A stretch of 64,000 bases of DNA from Leuconostoc lactis (GCF_007954625.1 NZ_CP042420.1:942501-1006500), one strand, 5' to 3'; positions 8,960-16,873 are shown, numbered from the stretch's first letter. Notes: a model not told the origin generated them from the sequence alone. Made by a program: numbers and translations.

Positions 8960-9715
8960 ATGACAAAACAAACACAAATTATTGCGCATCGCGGTTATCG
9001 CGCGGTGGCCCCTGAAAATACGTTACCAGCGTTTGAAGCAGCCTTGGCGTATGACATTGATATGCTCGAAATGGACTTGCATCGGACCAAAGATGGCCAC
9101 CTTGTCGTGATTCATGACGAAACGGTTGATCGCACAACTAACGGGACTGGTCTTGTCAAAGACCTAACTTTGGCTGAGATTAAGGCGTTAGATGCTGGTC
9201 AATATAAAGACCCCAAAATGCCCGGCGTGACGGTGCCAACTTTTGCGGAATTTTTAACGTTTTTGCAAGCACAACATTTTGCTAAAACGTTATTGATTGA
9301 AATTAAGACAGATCATCAGGATTATCCAGGTATTGAGGCTGATATTTTAGCGTTGGTGGCTGAGTTTAAGCCAAGTTATCCAATTATTTATCAAAGTTTT
9401 AACTTGGAGACCCTAAAGACCATTCGTCGGTTAGCGCCAACAGCTGATGTCGCAGCGTTAGCTGTATGGGGTGGCTATAAGGTCTATTGGTTAAAATGGC
9501 GCGGGGTCTTTGACTATGTCCATGTTGATATGCGCATTTTAAAGCATAAGCCGAAAATTTTTTGGCGCTCAAACTGGCATACCCGTGTTTGGACTGTGGA
9601 CAACGAAGCTGATATGCGCCGTGTGTTTAAAGCGGGGTTACGTGGTCTGATCACGAATAACGTCGCCCTGGCGACGCGCATTCGTCAAGAAATACAAGGA
9701 GAGCAGCATGACTAA
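8960..9715 (+). CDS. Glycerophosphodiester phosphodiesterase
   Basis: 251 residues from the ATG at 8960; the longer upstream frame runs through the DUF3042 gene and promoter and is not used. The start is fixed by IIAHRGYRAVAPENTLPAFEAAL, the conserved HRG...PENT catalytic segment, followed by EMDLHRTKDGHLVVIHDE with metal and catalytic Glu/Asp/His residues. The enzyme hydrolyses glycerophosphodiesters to glycerol-3-phosphate and an alcohol. There is no signal peptide, so it is cytoplasmic. It overlaps miaA by 8 bases. Confidence 0.88.
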   Translation: MTKQTQIIAHRGYRAVAPENTLPAFEAALAYDIDMLEMDLHRTKDGHLVVIHDETVDRTTNGTGLVKDLTLAEIKALDAGQYKDPKMPGVTVPTFAEFLTFLQAQHFAKTLLIEIKTDHQDYPGIEADILALVAEFKPSYPIIYQSFNLETLKTIRRLAPTADVAALAVWGGYKVYWLKWRGVFDYVHVDMRILKHKPKIFWRSNWHTRVWTVDNEADMRRVFKAGLRGLITNNVALATRIRQEIQGEQHD

Positions 9716-10601
9716 AATTGTCGTAATTGCGGGACCAACTGCTTCTGGTAAAAGTGATTTAGCCATTAAAATGGCGCAACAGTTTAATGGTGAAATTATT
9801 TCCGCCGATGCCATGCAAATTTATCGTACGTTAGATGTGGGTACAGCGAAGGTGAGTCCAGAGGAGCAAGAATTGGTGCCGCATCATTTAATTGATATTG
9901 TTGATATGACAGATACCTTTTCGGTAGCTGATTTCGTGGCGCAAGCAGATCAAGCGATTGCTGACATTGTGTCACGGGGTAAATTACCGATTATTGCTGG
10001 TGGGACCGGCTTTTATGTAAAAGCATTACTTGGGGCACAAACGCTAGATTATGTCGCTAGCGATGCGACAGAGGTCGCAGCGTTACAAGCTGAGGCGTTA
10101 CCTGACTTAGTCGCGACGTTGCAGGGATTAGATCAATCGTTGGCCGAACGAGTTGATTTAAACAATAAACAACGCGTTATCCGCGCCATCCAGATTGCAC
10201 GACACGGCAAACACGATGAACAGCCAGCACGACCAAACTATGAGGCCTTCGTGGTGGGATTGGATTGGCCACGTGAGGTTTTGTATGAGCGGATCAACGC
10301 CCGAGCCGAGAAGATGTTAGCAGCAGGGTTGCTTGATGAGGCCGACCGGATTTTAGCGGCGGGTGGCGAAACCATTCAAGCTGGTAAAGCCATTGGTTAT
10401 AAAGAATTCTTCCCGTATTTAACTGGGGATGTGACGCTTGCTGAAGCCACTGCGCAAATGCAACAAGATTCGCGCCGTTATGCAAAACGTCAATTGACTT
10501 ATTTACGGCATCAAATTCCTGGCTTGATTTGGTTATCAGGTCAGCATGCTGCCACGACGTTATCAGACTGGTTAACAACGTGGTTAGCAGCATCAGAGTA
10601 A
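9708..10601 (+). CDS. miaA: tRNA dimethylallyltransferase
   Basis: 297 residues. It transfers an isopentenyl group to A37 of tRNAs that read UNN codons. The P-loop GPTASGKS is at residues 8-15, followed by SADAMQIYRTLDVGTAK, the DSxQ-type region (here DAMQ). GGTGFYVKALL and KQRVIRAIQIA are further family motifs. The SD GGAGAG lies in the upstream gene and the starts overlap by 8 bases, so it is coupled to the diesterase gene. No glnR or hfq follows. Confidence 0.92.
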   Translation: MTKIVVIAGPTASGKSDLAIKMAQQFNGEIISADAMQIYRTLDVGTAKVSPEEQELVPHHLIDIVDMTDTFSVADFVAQADQAIADIVSRGKLPIIAGGTGFYVKALLGAQTLDYVASDATEVAALQAEALPDLVATLQGLDQSLAERVDLNNKQRVIRAIQIARHGKHDEQPARPNYEAFVVGLDWPREVLYERINARAEKMLAAGLLDEADRILAAGGETIQAGKAIGYKEFFPYLTGDVTLAEATAQMQQDSRRYAKRQLTYLRHQIPGLIWLSGQHAATTLSDWLTTWLAASE

Positions 10602-10659
10602 CAAGACCACGCCATTGTTGTGGTGTGCTCAAAAAGTTAAAGTAAAATATTTTAGTTCA

Positions 10660-10800
10660 TCAAGCGGCCAGTTGCCGGTATTCTACCGATGAGTGGCCGT
10701 TTAATTTTGTTTGGATTCGTGTGTTGTTGTCATACAGTATCCAATTGTTAACAGCATCTATCAACGCTTTAGTTGATGAATACAGTACTTGCCTAGTGGC
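10660..10800 (-). pseudogene. C-terminal remnant of an IS3-family transposase (OrfB)
   Basis: On the minus strand about 46 codons read TKALIDAVNNWILYDNN, then TRIQTKLNGHSSVEYRQLAA and a stop. This is the YNxxRIQxKLxGxSPxxYR tail of IS3-family DDE transposases. Upstream the frame meets a stop, and no catalytic core or inverted ends are seen. It is a decayed insertion-sequence scar. The assignment is by motif recall only. Confidence 0.7.
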
Positions 10801-10831
10801 TCAATCATAGTGGTAAAAAATTAACTACATT

Positions 10832-10868
10832 AAAAGCCTAACTGAATTAAATTATGGTTAGGCTTTTT
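10832..10868. terminator. Strong hairpin in the gene-poor stretch
   Basis: AAAAGCCTAAC and its exact complement flank a 14-nt AT-rich loop, followed by five T on the plus strand. It could act as a terminator in either direction. It may belong to the insertion-sequence scar. Confidence 0.6.
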
Positions 10869-11063
10869 GTTTTGCTATTAAAAAATTAGGGACGAGCAAC
10901 TATTTTGACACAGCTTTATAAATAATTCTTTTCTAACAAACGCCTTTATAACATTATTTAATACTATATAAAGGAAGGGTAATCAGTAACAGGGATACAA
11001 CGGGGAGTGTATGCATGTGCAATCTCCAAGGTTTTAAACTGGGCAAGTCATGCTGGTCGATAC
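10869..11063. other. Intergenic stretch without a recognised gene
   Basis: About 195 bases of AT-rich sequence. It holds a TTGACA at 10914-10919 without a convincing -10 at 17 bp, a purine-rich GGAAGGGTAAT and GGGGAGTG. No open frame of useful length or known RNA could be recognised. A small RNA cannot be excluded. Confidence 0.4.
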
Positions 11064-11097
11064 TAAAAAACGTGCAAATTGAGTTATGAGCACGTTT
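11064..11097 (-). terminator. Terminator of the HD phosphohydrolase gene
   Basis: On the minus strand AAACGTGC and GCACGTTT pair around a 14-nt loop and run into a T stretch just after the stop of the HD gene. Confidence 0.75.
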
Positions 11098-11103
11098 GAT
11101 AGA

Positions 11104-12462
11104 TTAACTTTCCGGATTAGGGATTGTTAAGGCATTATTATGGATATAGCTGCGAAATTTTTTAAAGGTATCCGCAAACAAATCATCTGGTTCGATGCTT
11201 AACATGTCTTTTGGGAAGAAGAACCGCTGATCTAATGACGCTTTACCTTTGATTGCGGCAACTAAGGGTGACAACTCTGATAATTCACGGTGTGAGCCGT
11301 CATCTAAAATAAATTCAATCTGTGTCCGCGGCTTAGCCACATTTGGCTTGTAGTCATCATAAGGGAGGTCATAGGCGTCATTCCTAGCTGTGTAATAAAC
11401 TGGATTGTAACCAGTAAAGGCCACTAATTGTTCCAATTCTTCCAAAAGTGGTGCGGTATTATCGTCAATAACAATTGACTTTAGCGGTCGACGATCAAGG
11501 AAACGACGGGATAAATCAGATAAAATCTTATCTGGGTGATCGCGCCACATCGCAATATAAGCCATAAAAACATGGTCATCTAGGCGTAAATAGTCTGCGG
11601 TCGATAATTGTTCACCGTTAAATAGTGGTGTTAATAAGGGACCGAACGTGCTGGTGTTTTGACTCGATTCGGTGCGATAAAGTTCTTGTGCGCGCCGCAG
11701 TAAATGCTCCAGCAAAACTTCCATGCCACGTGATACAGGATGGAAATAAACTTGCAGATACATTTGATAGCGACTCACGACATAATCTTCCACAGCGTGC
11801 ATGCCAGCAATATCAAAGCCAATCCCTGTGGGGGTCGGTTTCATCGTGCGTAGAATGCGGTCAATATCGAATTCACCATATTTTGTCCCAGTATAGTAAG
11901 CATCGCGTAGGAGGTAATCCATACGATCGACGTCAAGCTGACTGGAAATCAATTGGACGACTTGGGGATTATGGTAAGTTTTAGCGATGACACTCGCCAC
12001 CTTATTGGGAAAATCAGGGGAGACACTTGCCAATACGGCATGAATTTCACTGTCACCCGTAATAATAGCTTGCGTCATCGCTTCATGATCGGTGTTAAAA
12101 AGATGTTCGAAAGTGTGGGAAAAAGCCCCGTGTCCAATATCGTGCAATAGGGCAGCAGATAGCGTTACCAGCCGTTCGTTGGTATCCCAGAGGCCATCTT
12201 CTGGTGAAGTGGACGCATAATACTGTTCAAAATGCTCGGTAATCCGACGGGCAATTTCATAGGCACCAACAGAATGGCCAAAACGTGAATGTTCGGCCCC
12301 ATGAAAAACAGCGCTGGTAATGCCAAGCTGTTGAATCCGGCGTAAGCGTTGAAATTCAGTCGTATTAATGAGATCAAGGATCACACGATCTTGAATGTGA
12401 ATGAATTTGTGGATGGGGTCACGTAGGACCTTCTCGTTGTGTAATTTATCTGTTAACATCAT
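11104..12462 (-). CDS. HD-domain phosphohydrolase (YwfO/dNTPase-like)
   Basis: 452 residues. The N-terminal half is an HD domain: RLRRIQQLGITSAVFHGAEHSRFGHS (about 39-64) and LLHDIGHGAFSHTFEH (105-120) supply the metal-binding H...HD residues, and LDVDRMDYLLRD the later Asp. This arrangement matches the SAMHD1-like/YwfO group, whose members hydrolyse (deoxy)nucleoside triphosphates; the substrate here is inferred. The ATG at 12462 has an AGGG SD. Single gene with its own terminator. Confidence 0.85.
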   Translation of the reverse strand: MMLTDKLHNEKVLRDPIHKFIHIQDRVILDLINTTEFQRLRRIQQLGITSAVFHGAEHSRFGHSVGAYEIARRITEHFEQYYASTSPEDGLWDTNERLVTLSAALLHDIGHGAFSHTFEHLFNTDHEAMTQAIITGDSEIHAVLASVSPDFPNKVASVIAKTYHNPQVVQLISSQLDVDRMDYLLRDAYYTGTKYGEFDIDRILRTMKPTPTGIGFDIAGMHAVEDYVVSRYQMYLQVYFHPVSRGMEVLLEHLLRRAQELYRTESSQNTSTFGPLLTPLFNGEQLSTADYLRLDDHVFMAYIAMWRDHPDKILSDLSRRFLDRRPLKSIVIDDNTAPLLEELEQLVAFTGYNPVYYTARNDAYDLPYDDYKPNVAKPRTQIEFILDDGSHRELSELSPLVAAIKGKASLDQRFFFPKDMLSIEPDDLFADTFKKFRSYIHNNALTIPNPES

Positions 12463-12607
12463 TTGTCCCTTTTGACCTTTCTTATATTATAATAGATAAT
12501 TAACGAAATGAATGAAAAATGTCGGCGGATTATCAGATGTGCCACACAACCGTCGGTTGACACATGATAGGCTAGTGTGTCGTATGACCTGAGTCTAAGG
12601 GGGAACT

Positions 12608-13057
12608 ATGTCACAAACACAAAAACAAATGGTCCAATTATCATTAACAACAACTGTTCGTCAAGATGACGACGTCGAGACTTTTAATTTTGACACTGCG
12701 GGGGAGTTATTGGCTAAAAATGGTCATGTCTACTTACGTTATACGGAAATCATTGCGGAACAGCAAACCAAAGTCCGGTTTAAATTTGAACCAGACAAGG
12801 TCCGATTGCACCGGACAGGTGACGGGCACCAAACCCAACTGGTTTTTGCGCTGGGACAACAGGTGCCAGCTTTCTATCAAACACCGGCTGGGCAAATGCA
12901 TTTGGCAACTTATACCACGCAGTTACAGACAGCAATCGATCCGGAAAAGGCGCAAGGTAAAATTGCGATTGACTATCAACTCATTGCCAATGACCAGATT
13001 GTTGGCGAATACGCGTTACGGTTGCAATTCCAAGCTAAATCTAGTAAACTTAATTAG
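12608..13057 (+). CDS. DUF1934 (YwiB-like) domain protein
   Basis: 149 residues. It has alternating beta-strand character without a signal peptide: VQLSLTTTVRQDDDVETF, GHVYLRYTEI, KVRFKFEPDKVRLHRTG and IAIDYQLIANDQIVGEYALRLQF. This fits DUF1934, a lipocalin-like beta-barrel family of unknown function that often sits beside rpoE and argS in Firmicutes. The SD AAGGGGGAA precedes the ATG. rpoE follows after 25 bases, probably in one transcript. Confidence 0.8.
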   Translation: MSQTQKQMVQLSLTTTVRQDDDVETFNFDTAGELLAKNGHVYLRYTEIIAEQQTKVRFKFEPDKVRLHRTGDGHQTQLVFALGQQVPAFYQTPAGQMHLATYTTQLQTAIDPEKAQGKIAIDYQLIANDQIVGEYALRLQFQAKSSKLN

Positions 13058-13082
13058 TTAGAAACTCGAAAGGACGTGCACT

Positions 13083-13667
13083 ATGGCACTCACACAATTA
13101 GGCAATCACCCAAAAGAAGAATTAGCATTGGTTGAAATTGCAACTGCAATTTTGGCAGAGCACAAGACAGTTATGCCATTTAGCTCACTGGTTCAAGAAA
13201 TTCAGGACTTTTTGGCAGTTGATGCGGAGACGTTCCGGTCACGTCTCTCACAATTTTATACCGACTTAAATACAGATGGCTCATTCATCTCACTTGGTAA
13301 CAATGAATGGGGCTTGCGTGCATGGTATCCAGTTGATGCCATTGACGAATCAATCCACGAAATGGATGATGACGATGACACACCAAAGCGTAAGAAGGTT
13401 GCAAAGAAGGTTAACGTCTTTGCAGACTCAGCAGCAGATGATGATGTGATCGATTATAACGATGACGATCCTGAAGACGAAGACTTTGGTGAAGTTGCTG
13501 AAGAAGAAGTCGATGTTGACGTTGACGACGCTGAAATTGAAGTTGAAGACGATGATGACGACACAGATATTATCGTTGGCGATGATGAATCAATTGATGA
13601 TAACTTAACAGAATTAGCCGGCACAAACGATCTTGATGATTTGGGCGACGGTGATATTGAAAAGTAA
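13083..13667 (+). CDS. rpoE: DNA-directed RNA polymerase delta subunit
   Basis: 194 residues. Residues 1-90 form the globular N-terminal domain (EELALVEIATAILAEHK, FSSLVQEIQDF, LGNNEWGLRAWYPVD). A short basic patch (KRKKVAKK) and an unstructured, almost purely Asp/Glu tail (about 120-194) follow. This is the classic layout of the Gram-positive delta subunit, which increases RNA polymerase recycling and promoter selectivity. The SD GAAAGGA is present. A strong terminator follows. Confidence 0.93.
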   Translation: MALTQLGNHPKEELALVEIATAILAEHKTVMPFSSLVQEIQDFLAVDAETFRSRLSQFYTDLNTDGSFISLGNNEWGLRAWYPVDAIDESIHEMDDDDDTPKRKKVAKKVNVFADSAADDDVIDYNDDDPEDEDFGEVAEEEVDVDVDDAEIEVEDDDDDTDIIVGDDESIDDNLTELAGTNDLDDLGDGDIEK

Positions 13668-13671
13668 TGTT

Positions 13672-13699
13672 AAAATGCCGTGTTAACGGCATTTTTTTT
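13672..13699 (+). terminator. Terminator after rpoE
   Basis: A 10-bp stem (AAAATGCCGT and complement), GTTA loop, and eight T. Confidence 0.9.
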
Positions 13700-13782
13700 G
13701 TGGCTATTGACGTGTTGGCGGCCTAAAATAACGGGTTTTGATAATGTATTAAAAATGTAATAAAAAAAGTTTTGAAAAAGGG

Positions 13783-13811
13783 TTGCATTTTTGGCGCAAC
13801 ATCTGTAATAT
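13783..13811 (+). promoter_or_regulatory. Probable tRNA promoter
   Basis: TTGCAT (13783-13788), a 17-bp spacer and TAATAT (13806-13811) lie 25 bases before the tRNA gene. Confidence 0.55.
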
Positions 13812-13835
13812 ATATAAATGTGCTACGGCATGTAT

Positions 13836-13909
13836 GCTCCTTTAACTCAGTTGGTTAGAGTAGGGGATTTTTAATCCCAAGGTCCTCGGTTCGAGTCCGA
13901 GAGGGAGCA
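13836..13909 (+). tRNA. tRNA-Lys (anticodon UUU), atypical
   Basis: 74 nt fold as a cloverleaf. The acceptor is GCTCCTT/AGGGAGC (one T-G pair), the D arm ACTC/GAGT with loop AGTTGGTTA, and the anticodon loop TTTTTAA (anticodon TTT). The T arm is CTCGG-TTCGAGT-CCGAG and the discriminator is A. The next bases are CTG, so CCA is not encoded. The anticodon stem has a G27/A43 mismatch, and the D stem opens with A10-U25 instead of G-C. A normal terminator follows. Confidence 0.88.
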
Positions 13910-13946
13910 CTGATTTAACTATCAGGTGACCTTTGGGATATTCCAG

Positions 13947-13983
13947 GAAAAGCAAGTAACTTTGTTACTTGCTTTTCTTTTTG
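13947..13983 (+). terminator. Terminator after tRNA-Lys
   Basis: A 14-bp perfect stem (GAAAAGCAAGTAAC and complement) with a TTT loop, then TTTTTG. Confidence 0.85.
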
Positions 13984-13994
13984 TCTAAAATACA

Positions 13995-14023
13995 TTGCAA
14001 AAAAAATTGAATCATAGTATTAT
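13995..14023 (+). promoter_or_regulatory. Promoter of the T-box/permease transcript
   Basis: TTGCAA (13995-14000), a 17-bp spacer and TATTAT (14018-14023). Confidence 0.6.
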
Positions 14024-14024
14024 T

Positions 14025-14275
14025 GATACAAGCGTTGAGACGGACGGGTTACTAGATCGCCTTAGTAGAGACATCATGGTTGGTGAAAATGATGAAGGGA
14101 CTAGTGGACTAACTACCGTTGATGCATAATCTGATTAGGTGCAAGCTGAAAGGATTGTCGGTGTAATTGGCCGTTACCCCAATTGCTTTAAGTGGCTTGT
14201 CGACAGACAGGCTTGAAATTGGGTTGGTACCGCGCAAAAGCGCCCCTAGATTAGGTTCTAGGGGCGCTTTTTTTA
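14025..14275 (+). promoter_or_regulatory. T-box leader of the amino-acid permease, with enlarged antiterminator bulge
   Basis: Stem I has an apical CATCAT/ATGATG hairpin. Its 3' side reads GTGGACTAACTACC. By alignment with the methionine T-box at 17204, the specifier is most likely ACT (Thr, 14108-14110), with GAC (Asp) as alternative. The T-box core is GGGTTGGTACCGCG. The antiterminator would be GGG, an 8-nt bulge (UUGGUACC), GCGC-AAAA-GCGC and CCC; the bulge in the other two T-boxes here has 7 nt. The competing terminator is a 13-bp stem at 14238-14269 followed by seven T. Confidence 0.85.
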
Positions 14276-14315
14276 TGCCGTACGTGCAACGAGGGAAAAG
14301 TGTGAGGAAAGAGCA

Positions 14316-15701
14316 ATGTTAGATAAACGGAACAGAGAGTTAAACCGAGATTTATCGTCAAATCAAATGCAAATGATTGCCTTGGGCGGGACGATTGGGG
14401 TCGGCTTGTTTATGGGATCATCGGCGACGATTAAATGGACCGGTGTATCAGTTATTTTTGCCTATGCGTTGGCCGGATTTGTTTTATACCTGGTGATGCG
14501 AGCACTGGGGGAAATGTTATTTGTTGATCCAACAGTCGGGTCATTTGCTAACTATGCGACAAAATATATTCACCCACTCGCCGGTTATTTAACCGTCTGG
14601 GCGAATGTCTTTCAGTGGTTGACTGTTGGGGTCTCAGAAACGATTGCCGTCGGGGTCTATCTGAACTACTGGTTCCCAGGGGTGCCAATTTGGGTCACTG
14701 GTATTGTCGTTTTGGTAACGTTGACCTTAGCAAATATGGCTACGGTGAAAGCATATGGCAATATGGAAACTTGGTTTTCAATGATTAAAGTGGTCACGAT
14801 TATTTTAATGATCATTTTAGGCTTTATGGTGATCTTGCTAGGATTCGGTAATGGGTGGCATCCCGTTGGTTTTTCTAATTTGTGGACGCATGGTCCATTC
14901 TTTGCTGGTGGCATAAAAGGCTTTATGTTTGCCTTGTCAATTGTCATGACATCTTATCAAGGTATTGAAATTATCGGGATTACGGCTGGGGAAACGCAAA
15001 ATCCTAAGCACGCGATTGTGTCAGCTATTAAGTCCATTGTGGCGCGTATTTTAATTTTCTACATTGGGGCTATTTTTGTCATCATCACTATTTATCCATG
15101 GGATAAGTTGGATCAAGTTGGCTCACCCTTTGTGGAGACGTTCTCGCGTGTCGGCATTACTGCCGCTGCGGGTATCATTAACTTTGTGATGCTAACAGCT
15201 GCTATGTCTGCTTTGAACTCTGGTATTTTTAGTTCAAGTCGTATGCTTTACACGTTGGCGTTGAACAAGGAATTGTCGCCAAAGTTTTTGAAACTTTCAA
15301 AGCATCGCGTGCCAACGTTGCCAGTGTTGGCGATGTCAGGTGGTATTTTGATTGGAATTGTGCTTAATGCATTATTACCACTCTTTTGGCGCGGTAGCTC
15401 AAGTGTCTTCGTGCTCGTTTATTCGGCAAGTACGTTACCAGGTATGGTACCATGGTTTGTCATTTTGATCAGCCAAATGAAATTTAAGCGTGACAATCCA
15501 GACTTGTTGGCAGGACATCCGTTTAAGATGCCTTGGGCACCGTACACCAATTACTTTGCCATTGCCATGCTTGTACTGACATTGGTTTACATGGTGATTA
15601 ATCCAGAAACACGGATACCACTACTCATTGGACTAGCCTTTTTGTTGGTGATGTCGGTCGTTTTCTTTATCACCCATCACAAGTCAGCCAAGCAACAGTA
15701 A
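14316..15701 (+). CDS. Amino acid permease of the AAT/APC family
   Basis: 461 residues with about 12 membrane segments. The N-terminal NRDLSSNQMQMIALGGTIGVGLFMGSS is the signature of amino-acid/proton symporters of the AAT subfamily. It imports an amino acid across the cytoplasmic membrane. The T-box upstream means that uncharged cognate tRNA switches it on, and the likely ACU specifier points to threonine, but this is an inference. The SD GAGGAAAGAG precedes the ATG. No terminator is obvious before plsX. Confidence 0.88.
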   Translation: MLDKRNRELNRDLSSNQMQMIALGGTIGVGLFMGSSATIKWTGVSVIFAYALAGFVLYLVMRALGEMLFVDPTVGSFANYATKYIHPLAGYLTVWANVFQWLTVGVSETIAVGVYLNYWFPGVPIWVTGIVVLVTLTLANMATVKAYGNMETWFSMIKVVTIILMIILGFMVILLGFGNGWHPVGFSNLWTHGPFFAGGIKGFMFALSIVMTSYQGIEIIGITAGETQNPKHAIVSAIKSIVARILIFYIGAIFVIITIYPWDKLDQVGSPFVETFSRVGITAAAGIINFVMLTAAMSALNSGIFSSSRMLYTLALNKELSPKFLKLSKHRVPTLPVLAMSGGILIGIVLNALLPLFWRGSSSVFVLVYSASTLPGMVPWFVILISQMKFKRDNPDLLAGHPFKMPWAPYTNYFAIAMLVLTLVYMVINPETRIPLLIGLAFLLVMSVVFFITHHKSAKQQ

Positions 15702-15757
15702 GAATATCTTCGGCGGTTGGTCGTGAAAAATGATAAAATAGATAAAGATTGAAATTT

Positions 15758-15828
15758 GGAGGCTAGGGTTGTTAGGTCAAATCGGTCAAAGACGGACCGG
15801 ACCAGCAACCAACGATATAGATGACTAA
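15758..15828 (+). promoter_or_regulatory. Structured plsX leader with detached SD
   Basis: GGAGG (15758-15762) lies 58 nt before the plsX ATG. Between them, GGTTGTTAGGTC (15767-15778) pairs with GACCAGCAACC (15800-15810) as an 11-bp stem with one bulged A. No SD is seen near the ATG. The stem could bring the SD within about 14 nt of the start, or the SD may serve a short uORF. Confidence 0.5.
15769..15828 (+). CDS. Possible 19-codon leader peptide overlapping plsX
   Basis: A TTG six bases after GGAGG opens a 19-codon frame (LLGQIGQRRTGPATNDIDD). It stops at TAA 15826-15828, overlapping the plsX ATG (15821) in another frame. This geometry would allow translational coupling. It is short and starts with TTG, so a chance frame over a structural element is an equal alternative. 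Confidence 0.3.
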   Translation: MLGQIGQRRTGPATNDIDD

Positions 15829-16873
15829 AAAAATCGCAATAGATGCCATGGGTGGCGATTACGCTCCACTTGAAATTGTCAAAGGGGTTGAGCTGGCACG
15901 TGACCGTTATCCTGAACTAGAGTTTCTGTTATTTGGCACTGAATCAGCGATTAAGCCACTGGTGCAAAACTGGGACCGCTTGACACTGATTCCCACAACA
16001 GAAGTGATTGAGATGGGAGATGAACCTGTCAAAGCCATGCGCCGTAAAAAGGACTCATCAATGGTGCAAGCAGCCTTGGCAGTTAAAGACGGTCGGGCAG
16101 ATGCCTTGTTTAGTGCCGGTAATACTGGTGCGTTGTTGTCCAGTGCTATTTTCTTGGTGGGCCGGATCAAAGGGGTCGATCGACCGGCTTTGGCAACAGC
16201 TTTACCAAGTTTTGGTGGGGCACATGATCAATTTGTCTTTATGGATTTAGGCGCAAACGCCGAGAGTAAACCAGCCCACCTTTACCAATATGGTATTTTG
16301 GGGAGCTTCTATGCCTCACATGTGCTTGGTATTAAAGAGCCAACCGTGCGCTTGTTGAATAATGGTGCGGAAGAAGATAAAGGTGATGAGGTGCATAAAA
16401 CAGCCCATCTTTTGATGAAAGACACGACAGCCTTTAACTTCTTAGGTAACATTGAAGCGCGTGAATTATTGGCCGGCACTGCTGATGTTGTCGTGGCGGA
16501 TGGCTTCTCTGGTAACGCTGCCTTGAAAGCAACAGAAGGCACTGCTTTGATGATGCTTAAGCAACTTAAAGCAGCAATTATGGCTGCTGGTTTGCGTGGT
16601 AAGTTGGGTGGTGCACTCTTAAAGCCTGCCTTTAAGACAGTGCAAAAGCAACTCGATTATAATGAAGCCGGTGGCGCAGTTATTTTGGGTGTGAAGGCAC
16701 CTGTTGTTAAGACGCACGGTTCAGCTAAGGCACCGGCAGTGGCCAACACAATGGGGCAAATCAAGACAATGTTGGATCACCAATTGGTGCCAGATATTGA
16801 AGCATTTATTGCAGAACATAAAGACGAACTACAAGCTGGGAAAGAAGCTTTAAGTACACAAGTTAACGGCTAA
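15821..16873 (+). CDS. plsX: Phosphate acyltransferase PlsX
   Basis: 350 residues. It makes acyl-phosphate from acyl-ACP for PlsY, at the start of phospholipid synthesis. The N-terminus KIAIDAMGGDYAPLEIVKG is the PlsX signature and fixes the ATG. Further motifs are MRRKKDSSMVQAA, FSAGNTGALLSSA and FMDLGANAESKP. The gene lacks a normally spaced SD. acpP follows 42 bases downstream with an SD, and the pair plsX-acpP is a common Firmicutes arrangement. Confidence 0.94.
   Translation: MTKKIAIDAMGGDYAPLEIVKGVELARDRYPELEFLLFGTESAIKPLVQNWDRLTLIPTTEVIEMGDEPVKAMRRKKDSSMVQAALAVKDGRADALFSAGNTGALLSSAIFLVGRIKGVDRPALATALPSFGGAHDQFVFMDLGANAESKPAHLYQYGILGSFYASHVLGIKEPTVRLLNNGAEEDKGDEVHKTAHLLMKDTTAFNFLGNIEARELLAGTADVVVADGFSGNAALKATEGTALMMLKQLKAAIMAAGLRGKLGGALLKPAFKTVQKQLDYNEAGGAVILGVKAPVVKTHGSAKAPAVANTMGQIKTMLDHQLVPDIEAFIAEHKDELQAGKEALSTQVNG

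Noticed and set aside
10294..10632. 112-codon minus-strand frame across the end of miaA
   Set aside because: It is antisense to a clear miaA, has no SD and no recognisable domain.
13400..13664. Repetitive GATGAC-rich stretch as a possible DNA repeat
   Set aside because: It is the coding region of the Asp/Glu-rich tail of the RNA polymerase delta subunit.
15775..15791. GGTCAAATCGGTCAAAG in the plsX leader resembles a CtsR box
   Set aside because: The two heptads are separated by 2 nt, not the 3 nt of the CtsR operator, and the repeat lies inside the transcribed hairpin of a gene that is not a heat-shock gene.
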